From: Pirellulales bacterium | GTDB taxonomy: Bacteria > Planctomycetota > Planctomycetia > Pirellulales > Lacipirellulaceae | Reading direction: 5' to 3' | Length of the DNA stretch: 64,000 bases | Assembly: GCA_022841705.1 (NCBI GenBank) | Contig: JALHQZ010000001.1 | Coordinates: 682,001 to 746,000 of the forward strand | In this document: positions 51,757-60,599 of the stretch, one piece after another | Position numbering within the stretch: position 1 is the first letter of the stretch | Layout of the letters: the number at the start of each line of letters is the position of its first letter | Made by a program: the position numbers and the translations under genes | The notes under the pieces: generated by a model | Told to the model about the DNA's origin: nothing | Databases searched by the model: none | The model's input: only the letters and a program-made list of their open reading frames with translations

Positions 51757-52152
51757 CTAAGCGGTGCAGACGGGAGCTTGCTCGGCACAGAGCGCCCGTA
51801 ACACATCAACGCGTGAAACTAATCCGGCAAGCCGGCCGTGCTTCAGAATCGGCAGACGGCGGACGCGGTGAATGATGAACAAATCGGCGAGCTGGTTGGC
51901 GGGGGTGGTGGCGTCGGCGGTGATCACGTCGCGCGTCATGTGTTGGTACACCAGTTGATGCGTGACATCCTGGTCGTACGCCATGGCCAAGAGCGCGAAC
52001 TCGGTGAGGATGCCGCACAGCTTGCCGGCGCTATCGACCACCGGCAGCCCGCTAATGCGGCGCGAGAGAATCAAATCGATGGCATCTTGAATGGAAGCCT
52101 CGGGACGGATGGTCACCACGCCGGTCGTCATAATCTGTTCAGCCGATAACAT
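51757..52152 (-). CDS. CBS-domain pair protein
   Basis: The 131-residue protein is two CBS repeats: MTTGVVTIRPEASIQDAIDL with ISGLPVVDSAGKLCGILTE, and MTRDVITADATTPANQLADL with VRRLPILKHGRLAGLVSRVD. CBS pairs bind adenine nucleotides and act as sensors. The ATG at 52152 follows an AGGG region; the upstream frame is not conserved. It lies 43 bp upstream of the LamG gene on the same strand. Partner unknown. Confidence 0.85.
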   Translation of the reverse strand: MLSAEQIMTTGVVTIRPEASIQDAIDLILSRRISGLPVVDSAGKLCGILTEFALLAMAYDQDVTHQLVYQHMTRDVITADATTPANQLADLFIIHRVRRLPILKHGRLAGLVSRVDVLRALCAEQAPVCTA

Positions 52153-52713
52153 CGTTCGCACCCTTTCCGACAGAAAATTCGTCCCCCCCCTCGGCCAACT
52201 GCAAGCCGAGTTCACGGCTGAAGCATAGGTCGTGAAGCGGAGCGGGGAGTCCGGAGTCGGGAGGAAAAGTCTGGAGTCCGGAGTCCGGAGGAAGAACGCG
52301 GGAGGGCAACGCTCCGCGGGGCTAAAACCTGTGCTCTTTCTCCGGACTCAAGACTCCAGACTCAGCTCGGCTGGCCGAGTTTTAGGAGACCGATGCCGAT
52401 GACGGCCAGCGCGATGCCGGCGTAGCGCAGATAGGCTGCGGTAAGACCGGCACGAGGTGGCCACCCGCTTCAGTTCCACAAGACTCGGATCCCCTCGATT
52501 TGCGGGCTCCCGCTTCTTTGGGCGCGGCCGAACTCGTAAAGCGGGGCTGAGATGACGATTGCGCAAAAAAGAGAGAGTGGTGACGCAATTTCTATTGCGA
52601 GATGTTCTAGGGCGTTTACACTAAGGACTGGTGCAATAGCCACCCAGACGGCTCTGTGTAGGCAGTCGCTAGGTTATTTGTACTCGGTTAATGACTTGAA
52701 TTGACGGGGAGTT
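52153..52713. other. Intergenic region with repeat words
   Basis: About 560 bp between the divergent CBS and PEP-CTERM genes. It holds CTGGAGTCCGGAGTCCGG-type words at 52248-52297 pairing loosely with 52341-52363, a single arm of the GGGAGGGC(A/G)ACGCTCCGCGG family at 52301-52322, and a possible transporter remnant. The words recur at 4080-4106. Confidence 0.6.
52362..52449 (-). pseudogene. Possible C-terminal remnant of a membrane transporter
   Basis: One minus-strand frame reads LTAAYLRYAGIALAVIGIGL then LKLGQPS and a TGA at 52362. This looks like a last transmembrane helix of a DMT/EamA-type transporter, but no upstream continuation is seen. It may be chance. Confidence 0.25.
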
Positions 52714-53901
52714 ATGCAACTTATGAGAGTTACTTTTCTGAGTTTAGTGGTGGCAGCCGGGCTGACGGCTTGTGCTTACGGGCAGGCATCGCTGAGCGCG
52801 TTGACTTCCTTTGGTGGGGGTGACGGCTGGCGGGCGCCCAATGAAGTGTTGGTAGGCGACAGCGCCGGCACGACGGGAACGCCGACTGTCGGTGCTTACA
52901 ACTATCTGCAAACCGCAAATCTGGAGCGTGGTTTGGCTTACAACCCGGTTACCGGCAACTTGATATTGGTCAGCCGAAGCACTGCGGGCAATGGGATCCG
53001 CGTGTTGAGCGGTTCCACGGGTGCCGACGTTGGGTTTCTGAATCAGGGAACGGGCGTGATTTCCGGCGGTACTTTCACCACCAACATGGTTGCTGTTGGT
53101 GATGACGGTCAGATTTACGTTGCCAATCTGCAGTCGAATGTTAACACGGCAAATCTACGAATCTACAAGTGGGCAACTGAGGGGGCTGCTGCACCAACCG
53201 TGCATTACTCCGGTACCGTCCCCGGATTCACCCCTGCTGCGCCTCGGTTGGGGGACAGCATGGATGCGACCGGCTCTGGCGCCAATACCAAAATAGCGCT
53301 CGGTTTGAATGGCGGAATTGGTTACGCTGTCATCGAAGGCAGCACCCCAACCGCTACTGCCGTGAATGCTTTTTCGCCGACGGGCCCTATTTCCGGCGAT
53401 TTTCGCTTAGGGATCACATTTGCGGATACCAGTTCCGCTGTTTGGGGTAAAGTGACCTCAGGGACGCTGCGGCGTACGACCTATACCGTTGGCGTCGCCA
53501 CCGGAACGAGTGTCGGGCCAACGACATTGACCTCAGCCGGCGAAATGGCAATGGATTACGCCGTAATTGGTGGCGTGCCGTATTTGGCGACGCTCGATGC
53601 CAACACGTCTGGAACGATTGATTCGAGCCTCGTTCGAATCTACGATGTAACGAATCCCGCTTTGCCACTGCTTGTTGCGAGTGCGGAGAACACGTCGGGT
53701 GCACTTGTCGGCAATACAAACGCTACTGGTAGCATTAAGTGGGGAGCTATCAGTGGTACTAACGCCACTCTTTATTCGTTGTCGTCAAATCAAGGAATTC
53801 AGGCGTTCAGGTTCGCTGCGGTCCCCGAAGCGAGCTCATTCCTCGCCGTTGGCGCCGTCGGCATGCTGTTCGCTGCAGTGCGTCGCTTCCGCCGCAGCTA
53901 A
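52714..53901 (+). CDS. PEP-CTERM exported protein
   Basis: The 395-residue product has a signal peptide (VTFLSLVVAAGLTACAYG), a middle part of beta-strand-rich Gly/Thr/Ser sequence resembling a propeller (LAYNPVTGNLILVSRS, DDGQIYVANLQSNVN) and a C-terminal PEP-CTERM sorting signal: VPEASSFLAVGAVGMLFAAV then RRFRRS. This is cleaved and sorted by an exosortase. Function unknown. ATG at 52714; an ATG three codons on is also possible. Strong terminator downstream. Confidence 0.85.
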   Translation: MQLMRVTFLSLVVAAGLTACAYGQASLSALTSFGGGDGWRAPNEVLVGDSAGTTGTPTVGAYNYLQTANLERGLAYNPVTGNLILVSRSTAGNGIRVLSGSTGADVGFLNQGTGVISGGTFTTNMVAVGDDGQIYVANLQSNVNTANLRIYKWATEGAAAPTVHYSGTVPGFTPAAPRLGDSMDATGSGANTKIALGLNGGIGYAVIEGSTPTATAVNAFSPTGPISGDFRLGITFADTSSAVWGKVTSGTLRRTTYTVGVATGTSVGPTTLTSAGEMAMDYAVIGGVPYLATLDANTSGTIDSSLVRIYDVTNPALPLLVASAENTSGALVGNTNATGSIKWGAISGTNATLYSLSSNQGIQAFRFAAVPEASSFLAVGAVGMLFAAVRRFRRS

Positions 53902-53931
53902 GTTGTGCTGCTAAGTTCTGTAAACCATCTA

Positions 53932-53962
53932 GCGGGCCCGAGCGTTGCTCGGGCCCGCTTTT
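53932..53962 (+). terminator. Intrinsic terminator after the PEP-CTERM gene
   Basis: A perfect 12-bp stem GCGGGCCCGAGC (53932-53943) with 53947-53958, three-base loop, followed by TTTT (53959-53962). It ends the PEP-CTERM transcript and isolates the suf operon. Confidence 0.93.
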
Positions 53963-54054
53963 GTTTGCGCACGCGGTGAGGCTTCTCTGATCGGAAGTGG
54001 TGATTCTTAAGCCCGTAAACTTCGCCCCTGGAAACTGCCAGCAAATTACCACAT

Positions 54055-54089
54055 AATACGTTGTCAAAATTGCTGACATGCGTAGTATT
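54055..54089. promoter_or_regulatory. Palindrome in the sufR promoter region (candidate operator)
   Basis: Arms TGTCA (54062-54066) and TGACA (54074-54078) flank a 7-base centre; outer arms AATAC (54055-54059) and GTATT (54085-54089) are also symmetric. It lies 8-40 bp upstream of the sufR ATG, where an autoregulatory site would be expected. Confidence 0.4.
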
Positions 54090-54096
54090 CAAGTAG

Positions 54097-54777
54097 ATGG
54101 ACCGAGAACTCCCCGAATCGAGTGACCGTAGCTTGCTGGATTACCTCCGGCGGGGGGATGGTGCGTCCATCACCCAGCTCGAAGAGCATTTTGGGGTGAC
54201 TGCGACGGCGGTTCGGCAGCGGCTCACCCGGCTCATGAGCGAAGGGCTGATTCAGCGGCAAATCGCAAGGCATGGCCGAGGTCGACCGAGCCACACCTAT
54301 CGGCTGACCGACAAAGGGTGCCAAGCCGCCGGCACGAATTACGGTGATTTGGCCAAAGCGTTGTGGCAAGAACTACGGGCGATTCCGGACCCCGAAGTTC
54401 GGACCGGGCTTTTGAGTCGACTCGCGAAAAAACTGGCCGAGCAGTACGCGGGCAGCATCGATGGGGCCGACCTGGCCGAGCGGATGCAAAATGTTGTTGA
54501 GTTGATGGGCGAGCGGGACGTGCCGTTCAGCATCGATCGCAGTGGTTCGCTGCCGGTGCTCACGGTGTTGGCGTGTCCGTACCCCACGCTCGCCGAACAA
54601 GATCGCACGGTGTGCGCGATGGAGAAGGTGTTCCTCACGGAGCTGTTGGGCCAAGGCGTACGGCTTTCAGAATGCCGACTCGACGGCGGTTCGTGCTGTT
54701 CGTTTTCACCCTCGCTGGGCGCTGTGGAACCAGCTTCGTTCGCCGAACCCTTATCGCAGGAGGTCGCCATCGGGTAG
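54097..54777 (+). CDS. sufR: SufR-like iron-sulfur-sensing transcriptional regulator
   Basis: The 226-residue protein has an N-terminal winged helix-turn-helix ([20 protein letters not shown], near residues 26-45; wing [17 protein letters not shown]) and a C-terminal ligand domain with cysteines in [16 protein letters not shown] (near 162-177) and [13 protein letters not shown] (near 198). This matches SufR, which binds a [4Fe-4S] cluster and represses suf genes when iron-sulfur supply is adequate. It is the first gene of the suf operon. ATG at 54097. Confidence 0.88.
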   Translation: MDRELPESSDRSLLDYLRRGDGASITQLEEHFGVTATAVRQRLTRLMSEGLIQRQIARHGRGRPSHTYRLTDKGCQAAGTNYGDLAKALWQELRAIPDPEVRTGLLSRLAKKLAEQYAGSIDGADLAERMQNVVELMGERDVPFSIDRSGSLPVLTVLACPYPTLAEQDRTVCAMEKVFLTELLGQGVRLSECRLDGGSCCSFSPSLGAVEPASFAEPLSQEVAIG

Positions 54778-54824
54778 GCTGCGGAATTGCTCGTCAATTT
54801 CACTTACCTCTGTGCGAGTTCAGC

Positions 54825-55445
54825 ATGGCACAACCTTGGATTGAAGGCCGATTTGAAGAAGGCGTCATCACGACGACCGTTGAGCAAGCGATCAACTGGG
54901 CGCGGCAGTCGAGTATTTGGCCGCTGACGTTCGGGCTCGCTTGCTGCGCTATCGAGATGATGGCCGCGGGCGCCAGTCGGTATGACATGGACCGCTTTGG
55001 AGCCGGGGCCTTCCGCGCCACGCCGCGGCAAGCGGACCTGATGATCGTCGCCGGCACAGTGACCTACAAAATGGCCAGCCGCGTGCGGCGGCTCTACAAC
55101 ATGATGCCGGACCCCAAGTTTGTGATCGCGATGGGCGCTTGCACTGTTGGCGGCGGGCCGTACTTCAAGTGGGGTTACCATGTGGTGAAGGGTGTCGATT
55201 TGGTGGTGCCGGTGGACGTGTACGTTCCCGGTTGCCCGCCGCGGCCGGAATCGCTGCTGGAAGGCCTGATGCGGATTCAAGACAAAATCAACGCCCACAG
55301 AATCACCAAGCGCCGCGGTGATGGCGGCTTCGGCGTTCGCGGTTCAAAGATTGAAGACGAGCTGCCACTGCCGCACCACACGGGTTATGTGGCCGCTCCG
55401 GACAACAACGAACCGGTGTTCGATCACCAAAAAATTAGTGTCTAA
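54825..55445 (+). CDS. nuoB: NADH-quinone oxidoreductase subunit B (NuoB), solitary
   Basis: NuoB carries cluster N2 at the quinone site of complex I. The 206-residue product retains the four cluster cysteines: [14 protein letters not shown] (two), [13 protein letters not shown] and [14 protein letters not shown]. The N-terminus [21 protein letters not shown] is typical. The C-terminal ~45 residues are an extension ending DHQKISV. No other complex I gene is nearby; it sits between sufR and sufC in the same orientation. The ATG at 54825 fits the family; the longer frame overlaps sufR. Confidence 0.92.
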   Translation: MAQPWIEGRFEEGVITTTVEQAINWARQSSIWPLTFGLACCAIEMMAAGASRYDMDRFGAGAFRATPRQADLMIVAGTVTYKMASRVRRLYNMMPDPKFVIAMGACTVGGGPYFKWGYHVVKGVDLVVPVDVYVPGCPPRPESLLEGLMRIQDKINAHRITKRRGDGGFGVRGSKIEDELPLPHHTGYVAAPDNNEPVFDHQKISV

Positions 55446-55487
55446 GCGATTCCTGCCTGCTGCCCTCTGCCTACTGCCCACTCTCAC

Positions 55488-56279
55488 ATGATTGAAACCC
55501 TCAAAATTACCGACCTGCACGTTGCCGTTGAAGGCAAGCCGATTCTCAATGGCGTGAACCTCGAAATACGTCGCGGGGAAACCCACGCTCTGATGGGGCC
55601 GAACGGCTCCGGCAAAAGCACACTGGGCAACGCGATCATGGGGCACCCGAATTACGAGGTGACCGAAGGGACCATCGAGCTCAACGGCGAGAACGTGCTG
55701 GAGTGGGACGCCTCGGAGCGGGCCCGCGCTGGCATCTTTATGGCGTTTCAGCGGCCGATGGCGATCCCCGGCGTGAAGCTGGCCGAGTTCCTGCGGCACG
55801 CCACCACCAACGTGCGTAACCCGAATCGCAAGGAGGGCGAAGAGCTAATTCCGATGCGGGACTTCCGCAAGGAACTTAAAGCGAAGATGGACCAACTGCG
55901 GATGGATCCGGACTTCGCCCGCCGCTACGTGAACGACGGTTTCAGTGGCGGCGAAATGAAGCGGGCCGAGATTTTGCAGATGGCGATGCTGCGACCGAAA
56001 TTCGCGATCCTCGATGAAACGGATAGCGGCCTGGACGTGGATGCGGTGAAGCTCGCGAGTCAGTCGATCGCTGAGATCGGCGGCGCCGACATGGGCATTT
56101 TGATCATCACCCACCACGACAAACTGCTGGAACATAACTTGCCGCAGTACACCCACGTGATGCTCGGCGGGCGCATTGTCGAGACGGGCGGCGTGGAGCT
56201 GGCGAAAGAACTGTACACCGAAGGCTACGACCGCGTGCGGGCGGCGTACCCGGTGGCGGAGCTCGCAGCGACGACGTGA
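55488..56279 (+). CDS. sufC: Fe-S cluster assembly ATPase SufC
   Basis: ABC-type ATPase of the SufBCD scaffold. The 263-residue protein has Walker A MGPNGSGKSTLGNAIMG (near residue 37), the Q-loop region, the signature FSGGEMKRAEILQMAML (near 149), Walker B KFAILDETDSGLDVDAV (near 170) and the H-loop IITHHDKLLEHN. No membrane partner is needed. ATG at 55488; the nuoB gap is 42 bp, with an arm-like GGCAG-family word. Confidence 0.95.
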   Translation: MIETLKITDLHVAVEGKPILNGVNLEIRRGETHALMGPNGSGKSTLGNAIMGHPNYEVTEGTIELNGENVLEWDASERARAGIFMAFQRPMAIPGVKLAEFLRHATTNVRNPNRKEGEELIPMRDFRKELKAKMDQLRMDPDFARRYVNDGFSGGEMKRAEILQMAMLRPKFAILDETDSGLDVDAVKLASQSIAEIGGADMGILIITHHDKLLEHNLPQYTHVMLGGRIVETGGVELAKELYTEGYDRVRAAYPVAELAATT

Positions 56280-56462
56280 CCTCCCCCGAGGCCCGTGTCA
56301 AGTGCTATTTGTAGCCACTTGGCCCGTAAAAAGATTTTTCCGATTCGGACTAGAAAGTAGCCACCCAATAGTATTCAATTGAACACATGCCGCCACGCAA
56401 TCGGCAGACGCTGCAAGAACGATGTTTTTTCGCGGTTTTACAAACCGCTCTAGGATTGAACC
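56280..56462. other. sufC-sufB gap with promoter potential
   Basis: A 183-bp gap, large for a suf operon, holding the second copy of the 70-bp element. It may carry a separate promoter for sufB; no consensus boxes can be assigned with confidence. Confidence 0.35.
56296..56365 (+). repeat. 70-bp dispersed element, copy 2 (IS21-end-like)
   Basis: Exactly the length of the element at 12504-12573, beginning TGTCAAG and ending GTAGCCACC, with two TGTAGCCAC/AGTAGCCAC motifs. About two thirds of positions match, concentrated at the two ends. Confidence 0.6.
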
Positions 56463-57890
56463 ATGGCGACTGATTTATTACCGGCTGTTGAAGAGTTGAA
56501 CGAGCTTGATGCGCTCGGCGATATCAACAAGTACGACTTCATCACACAAACGACCGATGTCTTCAAGGTTCGCAAGGGCCTCAATGCGGGTATCGTAGCG
56601 CAGATTTCGGAGATGAAGCAGGAACCCGCGTGGATGCGGGACTTCCGGCTGCGCTCGCTGAAGATCTTCGAATCGAAGCCGATGCCGAAGTGGGGCGGTG
56701 CGATCAACATCAACTTTGATGACGTCTACTACTACCTGAAGCCAACCGAAGGCCAAGGCAAAACGTGGGACGATGTGCCGCAGGAGATTAAGGATACTTT
56801 CGACCGGCTCGGCATTCCGGAGGCCGAACGCAAGTTCCTGGCTGGCGTGAAGGCACAATTCGAAAGCGAAGTGGTGTACGGGTCGCTGCAAGAGGACCTC
56901 GCCAAGAAGGGCGTGCTCTTCACCGATACCGACACCGCCGTGAAAGAGCATCCGGAACTCTTACGCGAGTATTTCGGCAAAATCATTCCGCCAGAAGACA
57001 ATAAGTTCGCGGCGCTCAACTCGGCGGTTTGGTCGGGCGGTTCATTCATCTACGTGCCCAAGGGCGTGAAAATCGAGTTCCCGCTGCAAGCGTACTTCCG
57101 CATCAATGCCGAAAGCATGGGGCAGTTCGAGCGGACACTAATCATCGTCGACGAAGGCGCCGAGGTGCACTATGTCGAAGGTTGCACGGCGCCGATGTAC
57201 TCAACCGAGAGCCTGCACTCGGCGGTGGTGGAAATCATCGTCAAGAAGAATGGCCGTTGCCGCTACACAACCATTCAGAACTGGGCGAACAACATCTACA
57301 ACCTGGTGACCAAGCGGGCGATGGCGTACCAGGATGCGCTGATGGAATGGATCGACGGCAACCTTGGCAGCCAACTCACGATGAAGTACCCGGCCGTCTA
57401 CATGATGGAGCCGGGCGCTCGCGGTGAGATTCTGTCGATCGCCTTCGCCAGCAAAGGCCAGCACCAAGACGCCGGCGCCAAGCTGGTGCATTGCGCGCCA
57501 AACACTTCGGGCCGGATTATCTCGAAGAGCATCTCCAAAAACGGCGGCCGTGCAAGCTACCGCGGGCTATGCAAAGTGCAGGAGGGCGCCGTCGGCTCGA
57601 AGAGCAACGTGGTGTGCGACGCGCTAATTCTCGATCCCAAAAGCCGGAGCGATACCTATCCGTACATCGAAGTCGAAGAGCAAGATGTCCAGATCGAGCA
57701 CGAAGCGAGCGTGTCGCGGATCGGCGAAGAGCAGCTCTTCTACTTGATGAGCCGCGGCCTGACGGAAGCGGAAGCGAGCTCGATGATCGTGAGCGGGTTT
57801 ATCGAACCGCTGATTAAGGAATTGCCGATGGAGTACGCGGTGGAGATGAACCGGCTGATTCAATTGCAGATGGAAGGAAGCGTGGGGTAA
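56463..57890 (+). CDS. sufB: Fe-S cluster assembly scaffold SufB
   Basis: SufB forms with SufC and SufD the scaffold on which [4Fe-4S] clusters are built. The 475-residue product is typical in length and shows [20 protein letters not shown] (near residue 181), the beta-helix core with [20 protein letters not shown], the conserved Cys in that segment, [13 protein letters not shown], and the C-terminal [20 protein letters not shown] with [19 protein letters not shown]. Followed at 33 bp by the Uma2-like gene. Confidence 0.96.
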   Translation: MATDLLPAVEELNELDALGDINKYDFITQTTDVFKVRKGLNAGIVAQISEMKQEPAWMRDFRLRSLKIFESKPMPKWGGAININFDDVYYYLKPTEGQGKTWDDVPQEIKDTFDRLGIPEAERKFLAGVKAQFESEVVYGSLQEDLAKKGVLFTDTDTAVKEHPELLREYFGKIIPPEDNKFAALNSAVWSGGSFIYVPKGVKIEFPLQAYFRINAESMGQFERTLIIVDEGAEVHYVEGCTAPMYSTESLHSAVVEIIVKKNGRCRYTTIQNWANNIYNLVTKRAMAYQDALMEWIDGNLGSQLTMKYPAVYMMEPGARGEILSIAFASKGQHQDAGAKLVHCAPNTSGRIISKSISKNGGRASYRGLCKVQEGAVGSKSNVVCDALILDPKSRSDTYPYIEVEEQDVQIEHEASVSRIGEEQLFYLMSRGLTEAEASSMIVSGFIEPLIKELPMEYAVEMNRLIQLQMEGSVG

Positions 57891-57923
57891 GCCGGCAGCG
57901 CACTTGCCGAGGAACGTTTAGTC

Positions 57924-58472
57924 ATGTCCACAGTAACAACAACTTCAGATCTAATCGATCAGCTTTACCTTTCTGAAGGTAAGGCGGAAATCGTCGACGG
58001 GAGAATCGTCGAAATGAGTCCCACTGGAGATTATCCATCGAGCGCCAGTGGGCTGATTTACTCGAGCTTGTTGAACTACTGTCGGCACTTCGGTGGCCGC
58101 GCTTACACGGATAACGCAGGATTTCTGGTCAATCTGCCGAATCGCAAGAGCTTCAGTCCCGATGCCGCATATTACACCGGGCCCCGGGGAAAGATGAAGT
58201 TCTTGCCCGAGCCGCCAGCGTTTGCCGTCGAGGTGCGAAGTGAAGACGATTACGGCCCGGCCGGTGAACGCCAAATGGCTGCCAAACGGGCCGACTATTT
58301 TTCTGCTGGAACGCTGGTGGTGTGGGATGTAGATGTGGAGTCGGATGACGTGGTGCGAGTCTATCGCAGCACCGCACCCGATGAACCGACAATCTACCGG
58401 CGCGGTGAGCTCGCCGAAGCGGAACCCGCCGTACCGGGGTGGAAGATGCCGGTGGATGAGATTTTTGAATAG
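57924..58472 (+). CDS. Uma2-family (DUF820) restriction-fold protein
   Basis: The 182-residue product belongs to the Uma2/DUF820 family, with a PD-(D/E)xK-like core: KAEIVDGRIVEMSPTGDYP at the start, a conserved F-S-P-D-A in SFSPDAAYYTGPRGKM (near residue 76), and PPAFAVEVRSEDDYG (E-V-x-S, near 97), then MAAKRADYFSAGTLVVWDVD (near 120). The active-site pattern D...ExK-like is E-V-R-S here. The role is unknown; such genes are abundant in planctomycetes and cyanobacteria. It is inserted between sufB and sufD, same strand. Confidence 0.85.
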   Translation: MSTVTTTSDLIDQLYLSEGKAEIVDGRIVEMSPTGDYPSSASGLIYSSLLNYCRHFGGRAYTDNAGFLVNLPNRKSFSPDAAYYTGPRGKMKFLPEPPAFAVEVRSEDDYGPAGERQMAAKRADYFSAGTLVVWDVDVESDDVVRVYRSTAPDEPTIYRRGELAEAEPAVPGWKMPVDEIFE

Positions 58473-58499
58473 CAATTTGGAAGGGATAATTTCGTTTCG

Positions 58500-59840
58500 A
58501 TGAGCATGACGTTAACCAAACCCGCCCCGCTTGCTGCGGCGTTCGCCGATTTTCAGGCCGAACGTTCGGCTGAACCCGCGTGGTTGCAAGAGCGCCGCGC
58601 CGAAGCGTGGGCGCGGTTCACCAAACAAGCGTGGCCGAATGGTCGTGAAGAGCAGTGGATGCGCACTGACATTCGCCTGTTCAAGCTGGATAAGTTCCCG
58701 CTGGTGCAGCCGATGCCGCAGCCCGTTACGGTTCCCGCGCTCCTGACCAAGAACGTTGAACTTGGCGGCTCGCTGACCAAGGTGAACGGGAGCACGATCG
58801 CGGAGCACCTCTCCGCCGACTTGGCTCGTCAGGGGGTGCTGTTCGGCAGCTTGAACAGACTGTGCGAAGAGCACCCTGCGCTGCTGCAAAAGCTGTTCGA
58901 GCGGGAAGTGATTGATCCCACGAGCGATAAGTTCGCTTCGCTCAATTCGGCATGCTGGAGTAGCGGCCTGTTGATATATGTGCCGAAGAACGTGAAAGTC
59001 GCGGCCCCATTGCATGCTTTGGCCGCCCTCACGCCGGGAGCGAGCGACATCGCCAAGACGATCATCGTGCTGGAAGAAGGCGCCGAAGCCACCGTGCTGC
59101 AAGAAACCGCCAGTAGCGATGCGGCCAGTGCGGGTCTTCACTGCGGCAGTATCGAGATCGTCGTCGGTCGTGACGCGCAGCTGCGGTACGTCAATCTGCA
59201 GAACTGGTCGCACGGAGTGTGGCACTTCGCCCATCAGCGAGCGATTGTGGAAGAGCGCGGCCAAATCCAATGGACCATCGGCGCCCTCGGCAGTCGGCTC
59301 GCCAAAGTGAATCAGGAGGTCTCGCTGGATGGCGATGATGCCCAAGCTCAAGTGAACGGCGTGATGTTCACCCAAGGCAAGCAGCATTTGTGCTACAACA
59401 CGCACCAACATCACCGCGCTCCGTACTGCAACAGTGACTTGCTGTACAAATCGGCGCTGCAGGAAGATTCGCGTACGGTGTGGCGGGGGATGATCAAGGT
59501 CGATAAGCCCGCCCAGCGGACCAATGCCTATCAGCGGAACGACAACCTGATGCTGTCGGCCGACGCGCGGGCCGACTCGATTCCGGGTCTCGAAATCGAA
59601 GCGGACGATGTCCGTTGCACGCACGGCAGCACTTCGGGCCGGGTGGACGAAACGCAAATCTTCTATGCCATGACGCGCGGTTACACGCGGGAGGAAGCGG
59701 TGCGGATGATCGTCGCCGGGTTCTTCCAACAGGTGTTCGACCGCATTACGATCGACAGCGTCCGCGATGCTTTGGGCGACGCCATCGGCAAGCGCGTGCG
59801 GAATCTCACCGGAGCGGCTTCGCCGAAACGCAGTGGCTGA
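58500..59840 (+). CDS. sufD: Fe-S cluster assembly protein SufD
   Basis: SufD pairs with SufB and SufC. The 446-residue product shows EPAWLQERRAEAWARFTKQA at the start, FASLNSACWSSGLLIYVPKN (near residue 141), IVLEEGAEATVLQETASSD, the core RAPYCNSDLLYKSALQEDSR (near 309) and the C-terminal IFYAMTRGYTREEAVRMIVA. Its TGA overlaps the GTG of the Rieske gene. ATG at 58500. Confidence 0.94.
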   Translation: MSMTLTKPAPLAAAFADFQAERSAEPAWLQERRAEAWARFTKQAWPNGREEQWMRTDIRLFKLDKFPLVQPMPQPVTVPALLTKNVELGGSLTKVNGSTIAEHLSADLARQGVLFGSLNRLCEEHPALLQKLFEREVIDPTSDKFASLNSACWSSGLLIYVPKNVKVAAPLHALAALTPGASDIAKTIIVLEEGAEATVLQETASSDAASAGLHCGSIEIVVGRDAQLRYVNLQNWSHGVWHFAHQRAIVEERGQIQWTIGALGSRLAKVNQEVSLDGDDAQAQVNGVMFTQGKQHLCYNTHQHHRAPYCNSDLLYKSALQEDSRTVWRGMIKVDKPAQRTNAYQRNDNLMLSADARADSIPGLEIEADDVRCTHGSTSGRVDETQIFYAMTRGYTREEAVRMIVAGFFQQVFDRITIDSVRDALGDAIGKRVRNLTGAASPKRSG

Positions 59841-60171
59841 CGTTACGCTGGAAGGGTGGGTCCAAGTCGGCACGCTCAGCGAGCTTCCCGATCCAAGCTC
59901 GCAGCTCGTGGAAGTGGGTGACGCGCTGCTGGTGCTCATTCACGCTGCCGGGCATGTGTATGCTCTCGATGACGTTTGCACGCACGACGGCGGCCCCTTG
60001 AGCGAGGGGCCGATCGATCCGGCGGGCCTTACGATATCTTGCCCCCGACATGGCGCCAAGTTCAGCCTGACCGACGGCGCCGCGCTGACAATGCCGGCCA
60101 CCAAGCCGACGCGCTCGCACGCAGTGCGGATCGAGGATGAGACGATCTTTGTGCGGCTGTGTGAAGAGTGA
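59833..60171 (+). CDS. Rieske [2Fe-2S] ferredoxin
   Basis: The 112-residue product has a complete Rieske motif: CTHDGGPLSEGP (C-x-H, near residue 48) and CPRHGAKFSLTDG (C-x2-H, near 67), in the short form of dioxygenase-type ferredoxins. A GTG start at 59833 overlaps the sufD stop (59838-59840), showing translational coupling; hence it belongs to the suf operon. It may supply electrons for cluster assembly or an oxygenase. Confidence 0.88.
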   Translation: MADVTLEGWVQVGTLSELPDPSSQLVEVGDALLVLIHAAGHVYALDDVCTHDGGPLSEGPIDPAGLTISCPRHGAKFSLTDGAALTMPATKPTRSHAVRIEDETIFVRLCEE

Positions 60172-60178
60172 TTTGTCC

Positions 60179-60242
60179 GTAGCACGGGACCGAAGTCTCG
60201 TGCGAGCTAGTTCATTCGCACCGGACTTCGGTCCCGTGCTAC
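60179..60242. repeat. Inverted repeat, GTAGCACGGGACCGAAGTC type
   Basis: Arms 60179-60197 and 60224-60242 are exact 19-bp reverse complements, extended by a further few imperfect pairs. It lies between the Rieske and sufT-like genes of the suf operon. Confidence 0.85.
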
Positions 60243-60258
60243 GCTGAAAGAGGCAACC

Positions 60259-60576
60259 ATGCCCCTCGCCGAAGATACTGTTCGTGAAGCGCTTAAGCAG
60301 GTTATCGACCCCGAGCTGTTCGTCAATATTGTGGACCTCGGCCTGATCTACGATGTAGCAATTGACGAATCGGAAGAGGGCAAGACGAACGTCGCCATTC
60401 AAATGACGATGACCAGCCCGGCGTGCCCCGCCGGTCCGCAACTCTTGGGGCAATCCAAAGAATATGTCAGTAAACTCGATGGCGTCACCAGCGTCGATGT
60501 GAAGTTGGTGATGGACCCGCCGTGGACCCCCGACCGCATGACGGAAGACGCCCGCGATCAATTGGGAATCTTCTAA
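60259..60576 (+). CDS. sufT: SufT/MIP18-type (DUF59) Fe-S assembly factor
   Basis: The 105-residue protein is a single MIP18/DUF59 domain: VREALKQVIDPELFVNIVDL, then GLIYDVAIDESEEGKTNVAI, MTMTSPACPAGPQLLGQ with the conserved Cys (near residue 55), and VKLVMDPPWTPDRMTEDARD. This family promotes maturation of iron-sulfur proteins. It is the last gene of the suf operon. ATG at 60259. Confidence 0.88.
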   Translation: MPLAEDTVREALKQVIDPELFVNIVDLGLIYDVAIDESEEGKTNVAIQMTMTSPACPAGPQLLGQSKEYVSKLDGVTSVDVKLVMDPPWTPDRMTEDARDQLGIF

Positions 60577-60599
60577 AGAATATTAAGTCGCAAAAGAAG

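Noticed and set aside
58512..59939. 475-codon open frame antisense to sufD
   Set aside because: Opposite strand of a clear SufD gene; no recognisable motif.
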